64,000 nucleotides of DNA from Streptomyces violens (GTDB lineage: Bacteria > Actinomycetota > Actinomycetes > Streptomycetales > Streptomycetaceae), in the NCBI RefSeq assembly GCF_000717745.1, contig NZ_JOBH01000018.1, forward strand, positions 62,001-126,000, written 5' to 3'. Under the pieces are notes generated by a model. The model was not told the DNA's origin. It searched no databases and saw only the letters and a list, made by a program, of their open reading frames with translations. The translations under genes were made by a program, and so were the position numbers. Numbering within the stretch: position 1 is the first letter of the stretch; the number at the start of each line of letters is the position of its first letter. Positions 57,877 through 64,000 of the stretch are shown here, in pieces.

Positions 57877-58632
57877 TCAGAACCCGTGCCGCGCCCCGCC
57901 GTCGATGGGCAGCATGACGCCGTTGACGTACGACGCCGCGGGGGAGAGCAGGAAGGCGGCGGTGCGGCCGAATTCTTCCGGGGTGCCGTAGCGGCGCAGC
58001 GGGATGGTCGCGGCGTTGCGGGCGCGGGATGCCTCCGCGTCGCCCGACAGCTCGTCCAGCTGCTGCATCCGGTCGGTGGCGATGCGGCCGGGGAGGACGC
58101 CGAGGACGCGGATGCCCTGCGGGCCCAGCTCGACGGAGAGCGACTTGGCGAAGCCGGCGAGGCCCGGGCGGAGCCCGTTGGAGATGGTGAGGCCGGGGAT
58201 CGGCTCGTGGACGGAGCCGGAGAGGACGAAGCCGATCACGCCGCCCTCGCCGAGCGCCTGGGCGGCCGTGCGGGCCAGCCGGACCGCGCCGAGGAAGACG
58301 GAGTCGAACGCGGCCTGCCACTGTTCATCGGTGTTGGAGGCGGCGCTGCCCGGGGGCGGGCCGCCGACGCTGATCAGGATGCCGTCCAGGCCGCCGAAGC
58401 GGTCGCGGGCGGCGTCCACCAGGCGCTGGGCCGCGGCCGGGTCGGCGTTGTCCGCGCCGACGCCGTGGGCGCGCGGGCCGAGCTGCTTCGCGGCGTCGGT
58501 GGCCGCCTCCTCCGTACGCCCGGTGAGTACGACGTTCGCGCCGTCGGCGACGAGCGCACTGGCCGTGGCGTGGCCCAGCCCGCGGGTCGCGCCGGTGACG
58601 ATGTACGTACGGTCGGTGAGTCCAAGGTCCAT
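57877..58632 (-). CDS. SDR-family oxidoreductase with an atypical active site
   Basis: A 251-residue classical-length SDR. The cofactor loop is YIVTGATRGLGHATASALVADGANVVLTGRT (TGxxxGxG), with the structural ADNADPAAAQ and LDGILISVGGPP. The catalytic segment reads FVLSGSVHEPIPGLTISNGLRPGLAGFAKSLSVELGPQGIRVL. The Ser is present, but the usual YxxxK is replaced by SNGLR, so Tyr and Lys are missing. Similar BKR-like proteins occur in actinomycetes. It may have altered activity. It lies four bases after the GH15 gene stop, in the same direction. Confidence 0.85.
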   Translation of the reverse strand: MDLGLTDRTYIVTGATRGLGHATASALVADGANVVLTGRTEEAATDAAKQLGPRAHGVGADNADPAAAQRLVDAARDRFGGLDGILISVGGPPPGSAASNTDEQWQAAFDSVFLGAVRLARTAAQALGEGGVIGFVLSGSVHEPIPGLTISNGLRPGLAGFAKSLSVELGPQGIRVLGVLPGRIATDRMQQLDELSGDAEASRARNAATIPLRRYGTPEEFGRTAAFLLSPAASYVNGVMLPIDGGARHGF

Positions 58633-58636
58633 GGGG

Positions 58637-60469
58637 TCAGTCTGCCTTGAGCATCCCCGCCAGGGTGAAGGCGGTACCGATCAGGCCGACGTGGCTGAAC
58701 GCCTGCGGGAAGTTGCCGAGCTGGCGGCCGGTCGCCGGGTCGTACTCCTCGGCCAGCAGCCCGAGGTCGCTGCGGAGTTCGAGGAGGCGGTCGAAGAGCT
58801 CGCGGGCCTCCTTCTGCCGCCCGGTGAGGTGCAGCGCGTCGGCGAGCCAGAAGGAGCACACCAGGAAGGCGCCCTCCTGGCCCGGCAGTCCGTCGGTCTT
58901 GTGGTGGGGCCCGTCGGCCCGCCGTGTGCTGTAGCGGTGCACCAGGCCGGTGGGGGTACCTCCCATGCCTTTAGGGCTATGGGGGAGGGTCAGCTCCCGG
59001 CGGACCGCGTCGACCGTGCCGATGACGCGCGGGTCGTCGCCGGGCAGGAAGCCGACGCGCGGGATGAGGAGCGTCGCCGCGTCCAGCTCTTCCGAGCCGT
59101 AGTACTGGGTGAACGTCCCGCGCTCGGGGTCGTACCCCTTCTCGCACACCTCGCGGTGCACCTCGTCCCGCATCGCGCGCCAGGCGTCGAGGTCCGCCTT
59201 CAGATTCGGGTACGCCTCGGCGGTGCGGATGGCGCGGTCGGCGGCGACCCAGGCCATGACCTTGGAGTGCACGAAGTGCCGGCGCGGGCCGCGCACCTCC
59301 CACAGGCCCTCGTCCGGCTCCTGCCAGTGTTTCTGGAGGAAGGCGAGCAGCGCTCGCTGGATGTTCCAGGCGTGCGGCTTGGCGGGCATCCCGGCGGCCC
59401 TGGCGAGGTGCAGGGATTCCAGGACCTCGCCGTAGACGTCGAGCTGGAGCTGATCGACGGCGGCGTTGCCGATACGGACGGGGAGCGAGCCGGAGTACCC
59501 GTCCAGCCAGGGCAGCTCCGCCTCCGGGAGCCGCCGCTCGCCCGACAGTCCGTACATGATCTGCAGATCGGCGGGGGAGCCGGCCACCGCGCGCAGCAGC
59601 CAGTCGCGCCAGGCCACGGCCTCCTCGGTGTATCCGGCGGAGAGCAGCGCGTTGAGGGTGAGGGTGGCGTCGCGCAGCCAGCAGTAGCGGTAGTCCCAGT
59701 TGCGGACGCCGCCGATCTCCTCGGGCAGCGAGGTGGTGGGGGCCGCGACGATGCCGCCGGTGGGCGCGTACGTCAGCGCCTTCAGCGTGATCAGGGAGCG
59801 GACGACGGCGTCGCGGTGCGGCCCGTTGTACGAGCACCGCGCCGACCACTCCTCCCAGTCCTCCAGCGTGCAGCGCAGCGCGTCGTAGGGGTCGATGCGG
59901 GCGGGGCGCGGCTTGTGGGAGGGATGCCAGGTGAGGACGAACGCGACCTGCTCGCCGGCCTCGACGGTGAAGTCGGAGCGGGTGCTGAAGCCCTGGCCGT
60001 ACGTCGTCACCTCGGGCACGGAGTGCAGCCACACGGAGTCGGGCCCCGCGACGGCGACCCGGCAGTCCCCGACGTGCCGCACCCAGGGGACGGCGCGGCC
60101 GTAGTCGAAGCGGAGCCGCAGGACGCCGCGCATCTCGACGCTGCCCTCCAGGCCCTCGACGAGGCGGACGACGTCGGGGGCGCGGTCGCGCTGCGGCATG
60201 AAGTCCGTGACGCGTACCTTGCCGGTGTCGGTCGTCCAGACGGTGTCCAGGACGAGCGAGTCGCCCCGGTAGGACCGCTCGCCGTGGGCGCGGTGGTCGG
60301 CGGGGGCGAGCCGCCAGTGGCCGTTGTCGCGGTTGCCGAGCAGGGCGGCGAAGCAGGCGGCGGAGTCGAAGCGGGGCAGGCACAGCCAGTCGATGGAGCC
60401 GTCGCGGCCGACGAGCCCGGCGGTCTGCAGGTCCCCGATGAGCGCGTAGTCCTCGATAGGTGGATGCAC
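58637..60469 (-). CDS. Glycoside hydrolase family 15 protein (glucoamylase/trehalase type)
   Basis: A 610-residue enzyme: N-terminal IEDYALIGDLQTAGLVGRDGSIDWLCLPRFDSAACFAALLG, a beta-sandwich domain, then the (alpha/alpha)6 barrel with GGVRNWDYRYCWLRDATLTLNALLSAGY and a catalytic Glu in EEIGGVRNWDYR, and SYCWLR-like contacts. This is the actinobacterial GH15 group that includes trehalases. Residues about 495-507 (HSPKGMGGTPT) are encoded by a palindromic repeat at 58951-58987. They lie in a loop before LVHRYSTRR, so the enzyme may tolerate them. It forms an operon with the SDR gene. Confidence 0.9.
   Translation of the reverse strand: MHPPIEDYALIGDLQTAGLVGRDGSIDWLCLPRFDSAACFAALLGNRDNGHWRLAPADHRAHGERSYRGDSLVLDTVWTTDTGKVRVTDFMPQRDRAPDVVRLVEGLEGSVEMRGVLRLRFDYGRAVPWVRHVGDCRVAVAGPDSVWLHSVPEVTTYGQGFSTRSDFTVEAGEQVAFVLTWHPSHKPRPARIDPYDALRCTLEDWEEWSARCSYNGPHRDAVVRSLITLKALTYAPTGGIVAAPTTSLPEEIGGVRNWDYRYCWLRDATLTLNALLSAGYTEEAVAWRDWLLRAVAGSPADLQIMYGLSGERRLPEAELPWLDGYSGSLPVRIGNAAVDQLQLDVYGEVLESLHLARAAGMPAKPHAWNIQRALLAFLQKHWQEPDEGLWEVRGPRRHFVHSKVMAWVAADRAIRTAEAYPNLKADLDAWRAMRDEVHREVCEKGYDPERGTFTQYYGSEELDAATLLIPRVGFLPGDDPRVIGTVDAVRRELTLPHSPKGMGGTPTGLVHRYSTRRADGPHHKTDGLPGQEGAFLVCSFWLADALHLTGRQKEARELFDRLLELRSDLGLLAEEYDPATGRQLGNFPQAFSHVGLIGTAFTLAGMLKAD
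58951..58987. repeat. 37-bp palindromic repeat inserted in frame in the GH15 gene
   Basis: It starts TGGGGGTACCTCCCATGCC, has an AGGGC inner arm and ends TATGGGGGAG. It equals in length and plan the repeat nested in MITE copy 2 (22799-22835). On the coding strand it reads through without a stop. Confidence 0.75.
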
Positions 60470-60510
60470 GCTGTGACGACTGCCCGGTGGGGGCGGGAGC
60501 TATGCCGGAG

Positions 60511-61407
60511 CTAGTCCTTGGCCGCGGCTGCCTTGGTCGCGGAGGCGGCCGTCTCCTGCTCGGTGGCGGAGCCGGCCGTCTCCTGCGGCCGCTCCGGTTC
60601 GGCCGGGGCGGCGGAGCCGTCGGCCGTGGCGGCGGCAGCGGCGCGGTCCCGGCGCTCGCGGCGTACGAGGATCACCCAGCCGACCGGTACGGCGGCGGCG
60701 AACAGCCACCACTGGATGGCGTACGCCATGTGCGGGCCGATGCTGTCGTGGTCCGGCTCGGGGACCGGCTCGGGCTTGCCGCCCTCGGGCTCGGGGGCGG
60801 TCAGCTCGATGTAGCCGCCGAGCACCGGACGGTGCAGCCGCTCAGCCGCTTGCTTGCTGTTGATCAGCATGACCTGGCGGTCGGGGAGGCCCTTGGTGTC
60901 CTTGATCCCGCTCTCGGCGGTGGTTTCGTCGGGGATCGCCCGGCCGGTGACGGTGACCGTTCCCTTCGGCGCCGGCGGCACGTCGGGGAAGGTGGTGAGC
61001 GCGCCGCCGCTGGGGGCGATCCAGCCGCGGTTGACCAGGACGGTGGAGCCGCCGGTCAGCCGCAGCGGGGTGAGGACGTAGTAGCCGATGGTCTGCTCGT
61101 CGGCGGCGGTGCGGTTGCGCACCACGACCTCGCCCTTGGTGTCGTACCGGCCCGTGGCCTTCACCGGGTGCCAGCGGTCCGCCTCCGGGAGGTCGCGCCC
61201 CGGCTTCGCGAGGTCGGTGACCGGTACCGGCTTCGCGTGCAGCGCCTTGGCGATCTGGGCGTTCTGGGCGACCTTGTGCTCATGGCGGTGCAGCTGCCAG
61301 TAGCCCAGCTTGACCATGACGGGGATCAGGACGAGGCCCACGAGGGTGAGGATCACCCACTGCCGGGACAACAGGAAGCGGTACACGGTATTGACGGTAC
61401 CTGTCAC
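60511..61407 (-). CDS. SURF1-family cytochrome oxidase assembly protein
   Basis: A 298-residue protein from GTG 61407. Its two transmembrane helices flank an external domain: N-terminal FLLSRQWVILTLVGLVLIPVMVKLGYWQLHRHEHK and C-terminal GPHMAYAIQWWLFAAAVPVGWVILVRRERRD. SURF1 motifs are GYWQLHRHE, YYVLTPLRL, VLVNRGWIAPS and HMAYAIQWWLFA. It supports heme a insertion into cytochrome oxidase. An Ala/Glu-rich tail of about 45 residues is extra. It lies upstream of the GH15 gene in the same direction. Confidence 0.95.
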   Translation of the reverse strand: MTGTVNTVYRFLLSRQWVILTLVGLVLIPVMVKLGYWQLHRHEHKVAQNAQIAKALHAKPVPVTDLAKPGRDLPEADRWHPVKATGRYDTKGEVVVRNRTAADEQTIGYYVLTPLRLTGGSTVLVNRGWIAPSGGALTTFPDVPPAPKGTVTVTGRAIPDETTAESGIKDTKGLPDRQVMLINSKQAAERLHRPVLGGYIELTAPEPEGGKPEPVPEPDHDSIGPHMAYAIQWWLFAAAVPVGWVILVRRERRDRAAAAATADGSAAPAEPERPQETAGSATEQETAASATKAAAAKD

Positions 61408-61567
61408 GATTCGGCCCCCGACGACAGGGTCCCGCCCAGCCCACCGGGCCACCTGGGAGCAACGAAGCGGTGCAGCCGACTCAGCCGCTGCGCCGACCGG
61501 GTACAACCTTCCAGCGCCGCATCCCACTTGCTTGATAAAGCCCTTTTCGCACCGAATCATGCGGTAT

Positions 61568-61828
61568 ATGACACGTTGCGAAGTATGTGGAAACGACTAC
61601 GCGATGGCGTTCACCATCGAGACTCAAGACGGTGCCCGCCACGTCTTCGATTCTTTTTCCTGTGCGATTCATCGCATGGCACCCATCTGTGAGCACTGCC
61701 GGGTGCAGATCATCGGCCACGGCGTCGAGGCCGAAGGTCGCTGGTACTGCTGCGCTCACTGCGCCCGCGCAGAGGGCAACACAGGCATCGTCGACAAGGT
61801 GGGAAGCGTGGCCGGTGCTGCCGGGTAG
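61568..61828 (+). CDS. Small cysteine-rich zinc-ribbon-like protein
   Basis: An 86-residue protein from ATG 61568. Cysteine motifs are CEVCGNDY, FSCAIHRMAPICEHC and WYCCAHC, which suggest two metal sites. There is no signal peptide. Its leader is AT-rich. Its stop codon directly abuts the stop of the convergent recombinase gene (no base between), which may mean both belong to one inserted unit. The family is not recognised. Confidence 0.75.
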   Translation: MTRCEVCGNDYAMAFTIETQDGARHVFDSFSCAIHRMAPICEHCRVQIIGHGVEAEGRWYCCAHCARAEGNTGIVDKVGSVAGAAG

Positions 61829-63199
61829 TCAGGCAGCGTGGAACACCGGCTCCGCCCGCTCCGGGGCGAAGCGACCACCTCGGCTCTTGGCCGGGTGGAT
61901 GAGCACGGCCCGGAGCACCTTCCGGACGATGATCCGCTGACGCTCGATCGACAGGTTCTCCCAGCCGCCGGCCAGCAGCTCCTCCGAGATGGTCCGGGCA
62001 CCGGCCGGGACCACGCTGACGGCTCTCTCTGCCAGCAGCTCGTTCTTCCGTGCGTTGAGGTCGTCCAGCGCCGCGACGTACGAGGCCGCTCGTACCTTAT
62101 TGGCTTCCCGGAGTGCCTGAAGTTCCGCGAGCTGCTCTTCCAGGTCCTTCAGTTCAGCTTCACGCGCCCACGGCATGGCATTTTTCGGGGCTTGCGTCTG
62201 CTGGCCTGCTCTGAGTGCATGACCCCAGACGAGATCCTGAATCAGGGCATCCAGCTTCGGGCCGTCAATGGACAGTGCTCCGCAATGTTCGGGCCGCTGC
62301 TTGTTGCAGTTGTAGTTATGACCAGAGGTGCGCTCGCCCTTCTTCCACTTCGGGTGGCCCTTGAGGCCGTCACCGCATCGGCCGCACCGTGCGATGGCGG
62401 TCAAGAAGTAGCTGACGTTCGACTCGCCAGGGCTTTCCCTGGCATCCCGTCCTTTGAGTGCCTGGAGCTGGAACCAGGTGTCGAGCGTCTTGAAGATCGG
62501 CTCCCAGTCACCCATGACGATTTCGTTGGCGTCGTCGTAGATGATTTCTTCGTTGTAAGTCCGGATGCCCCAGTTCCGGGGCGAATAGATCATGGCCTTG
62601 GTGCCGCCCCAGGTGAAGTGCTTGTCCAGCTTGCTCGGGGCGTCCTCCCGCCAGCCGAAGACGGGACCCGCCGAGTGGGCCTTTCCCCTCCTGGCCTTGG
62701 CCGCATTGGCGCGGACGACTCGGCGGCGCGTGTCCTCGGAGGACTTGTTCGCGATGTTCACGAAGAGACGAGCCGAAAATCGCCCGTCCGAGGTGGCGAG
62801 GTCAAAATTCTGTCCTGAGAGCGTCTTGAAGATCAAGGACTCTTTCGACGTCTCGTAGATGTCGATGCCCCGCTCAAGGTCGCGCGGCTGCCGGTACACG
62901 CGGTCGATGTCGTAGGCCAGGATGCCGCAGATCCGTCCGGCCTTGAGATCGTTCAACATCTGCTCGAAGTCGGGGCGGACGACATTGCGCTTGAAGGCGC
63001 TGAGGTTGTTGTCCTCGTACCACTTGATCGGCCTGCCACCGGCTATGGACTCGATGTCTTCGCGCTGGCGCAGGACACCCTTCCGCTCCTCCTCGGCAGC
63101 TTCCTCGTGCGTCAGCAACCCGTTCTTCACGGCGCGGCGGATCTCTGCGAGGTCTGCATCCGAGATGCGGACGTAACCCCCGACAGGCTTGGCCAGCAT
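61829..63199 (-). CDS. Serine recombinase (large serine integrase type), apparently shortened
   Basis: A 456-residue protein from ATG 63199, which follows AGGGAGG at a good distance (another ATG at 63223 is less likely). The N-terminal resolvase domain has YVRISD with the catalytic Ser and IDRVYRQPRDLERGIDIYE. After GWREDAPSKLD the usual recombinase domain is nearly absent, and the sequence jumps to WGGTKAMIYSPRNWGIRTYN. A zinc ribbon (CGRCGDGLKG, NCNKQRPEHCG) and a coiled coil (KDLEEQLAELQALREANK) follow. The GC content is lower than that of neighbouring genes. It looks like a degraded integrase; no excisionase, replication or transfer genes were found. Confidence 0.8.
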   Translation of the reverse strand: MLAKPVGGYVRISDADLAEIRRAVKNGLLTHEEAAEEERKGVLRQREDIESIAGGRPIKWYEDNNLSAFKRNVVRPDFEQMLNDLKAGRICGILAYDIDRVYRQPRDLERGIDIYETSKESLIFKTLSGQNFDLATSDGRFSARLFVNIANKSSEDTRRRVVRANAAKARRGKAHSAGPVFGWREDAPSKLDKHFTWGGTKAMIYSPRNWGIRTYNEEIIYDDANEIVMGDWEPIFKTLDTWFQLQALKGRDARESPGESNVSYFLTAIARCGRCGDGLKGHPKWKKGERTSGHNYNCNKQRPEHCGALSIDGPKLDALIQDLVWGHALRAGQQTQAPKNAMPWAREAELKDLEEQLAELQALREANKVRAASYVAALDDLNARKNELLAERAVSVVPAGARTISEELLAGGWENLSIERQRIIVRKVLRAVLIHPAKSRGGRFAPERAEPVFHAA

Positions 63200-63360
63200 G
63201 TGCACCCTCCCTGAGTGAAGCATGTGGTGATTCGCTCATAGGGAAGTCTCCGACGGGACCGACCTGGGCGGGGGCGTCTTGTGTGGCTTCACCCGGACGG
63301 GGGCTGCGGCTGCTCACCGTGGGGGCTGCTGCCGTCGGCCGGCTGACTCGCCGTGTGGGT

Positions 63361-63396
63361 TGCTCGCGCAGTTCCCCGCGCCTCTGACGGGGCCCC
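63361..63396. repeat. Second CGCAGTTCCCCG intergenic repeat
   Basis: It begins TGCTCGCGCAGTTCCCCGCG, followed by GGGGCCCC. Similar to the repeat at 29668. It abuts the end of the exonuclease gene and can serve as its terminator. Confidence 0.55.
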
Positions 63397-64000
63397 TAGG
63401 GCTTCGCAGGGGCGACGTCCTGGAGGAGTTGCATGAAGGCGGCCTCGTCGATGACGGGGGTGGCGAAGGAGCGGGCCTTGGTGGTTTTGGAGGTGGGGGA
63501 GTCGGGGTCGTTGGTGACCAGGAGGCTGGTCAGGCGGGAGACGCTGGTCGCGACGTGCAGGCCGGCCTCGGTCGCGCGGTCCTCCAGCAGCTCGCGGTCC
63601 ACGGAGGTGTCGCCGGAGAAGGCGACCCGCATGCCCTGCATGAGCCGGCCGCCCGGCTCGTACCGGCCGGGGTTCGGATACGGGCAGGCCGGGCGCTTGC
63701 GGGAGGGGCGCCAGGTCGTCGGGCGGTACTGCGAGCCGTATCCGGAGCGCTGCGCGGGCGGGCGCGGTGCGTCGGTCCACTCGGTCAGCGGCTGGCAGGC
63801 CAGCAGCGGCAGCCGGAGGTTCCCCTCGGCGGCCAGCCGGAGGCTCGGCCGGAACGCCTCGGCGAGGACGCGGGCGTCGTCCAGCGCGTGGTGCGCGTGC
63901 TCCTGCACGACGCCGTAGTGCGCCGCGAGGGACTCCAGCTTGTGGTTGGGGAGGGGGAGCTTCAGCTCCTTGGAGAGGGCGATCGTGCACAGGCGCTGGC
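63396..64000 (-). CDS. DnaQ-like 3'-5' exonuclease with C-terminal BRCT domain, partial
   Basis: The start lies beyond the window. The visible 201 residues include the end of the DEDDh exonuclease domain: KLESLAAHYGVVQEHAHHALDDARVLAEAF, with the conserved His and Asp of the last motif (HHALDDA). A linker follows (about 65 residues), then a BRCT domain (GMRVAFSGDTSVDRELLEDRATEAGLHVATSVSRLTSLLVTNDPDSPTSKTTKARSFATPVIDEAAFMQLL). The family resembles epsilon-type proofreading subunits acting in DNA repair. It is next to the recombinase. Confidence 0.88.
   Translation of the reverse strand, partial: QRLCTIALSKELKLPLPNHKLESLAAHYGVVQEHAHHALDDARVLAEAFRPSLRLAAEGNLRLPLLACQPLTEWTDAPRPPAQRSGYGSQYRPTTWRPSRKRPACPYPNPGRYEPGGRLMQGMRVAFSGDTSVDRELLEDRATEAGLHVATSVSRLTSLLVTNDPDSPTSKTTKARSFATPVIDEAAFMQLLQDVAPAKP

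Noticed and set aside
61408..63400. A tRNA attachment site for the integrase
   Set aside because: No tRNA-like cloverleaf was recognised, and serine integrases do not require one.

Overview
The window is high-GC (about 72%) chromosomal DNA with actinomycete codon bias, GTG and TTG starts, mycothiol-type domains, a PhoP-type PHO box, ectABCD, and two in-frame TTA codons. Together these point to Streptomyces (or a close relative) and to the conserved core of the chromosome with a few accessory insertions. No rRNA, tRNA or CRISPR array was recognised.

Layout. 1-6.3 kb: end of an SMR drug exporter with its TetR regulator, dapD (lysine/peptidoglycan), an EI24/CysZ-like membrane protein, a secreted nuclease, and a conserved protein whose paralogue lies at 49.6 kb. 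6.3-12.6 kb: a serine protease with a small beta-rich partner, a Tat-exported PhoX phosphatase, a methyltransferase, a GntR repressor with an evident operator, and a luciferase-like oxidoreductase. 12.6-19 kb: a double TerD protein, a GlsB/YeaQ membrane protein, and a sugar-acid locus (uronate dehydrogenase-like enzyme, unknown protein, IclR regulator, alpha-ketoglutarate-semialdehyde dehydrogenase). 19-24.7 kb: GNAT, methyltransferase, PLP enzyme, Old Yellow Enzyme and an ECF sigma/anti-sigma pair, with two copies of a foldback MITE-like element. 24.7-28.1 kb: the ectoine/5-hydroxyectoine operon ectABCD on the minus strand. 28.5-30.7 kb: an amidohydrolase and a BASS transporter. 30.8-40.1 kb: a cobalamin gene block (cobD, cobQ, a chelatase, cobO, cobB, then a CbiG/CobE-type protein and a CobC-like enzyme) behind a B12 riboswitch, with a ZIP metal transporter embedded in the opposite direction.

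40.3-44.8 kb is the most unusual part. It is a tightly coupled three-gene unit: an EACC1-like protein, an 894-residue protein joining a cytoplasmic caspase domain through one membrane helix to an extracellular substrate-binding-like and VWA region, and a substrate-binding lipoprotein. No permease or ATPase is present. The caspase gene carries a rare TTA codon. It looks like a ligand-sensing transmembrane caspase conflict or cell-death system.

44.8-64 kb: PiT phosphate transporter with PHO box, GH25 lysozyme, class II aldolase, alpha/beta hydrolase, the second paralogue, a VOC protein, an ABC-F ATPase preceded by a seven-codon leaderless-looking ORF, an HTH protein, an enoyl-CoA hydratase-like protein, an Asp23/Gls24-AmaP envelope-stress operon, an SDR, a GH15 enzyme carrying an in-frame palindromic repeat, SURF1, a Cys-rich small protein, an apparently orphan and shortened serine recombinase, and the end of a DnaQ-like exonuclease with a BRCT domain.
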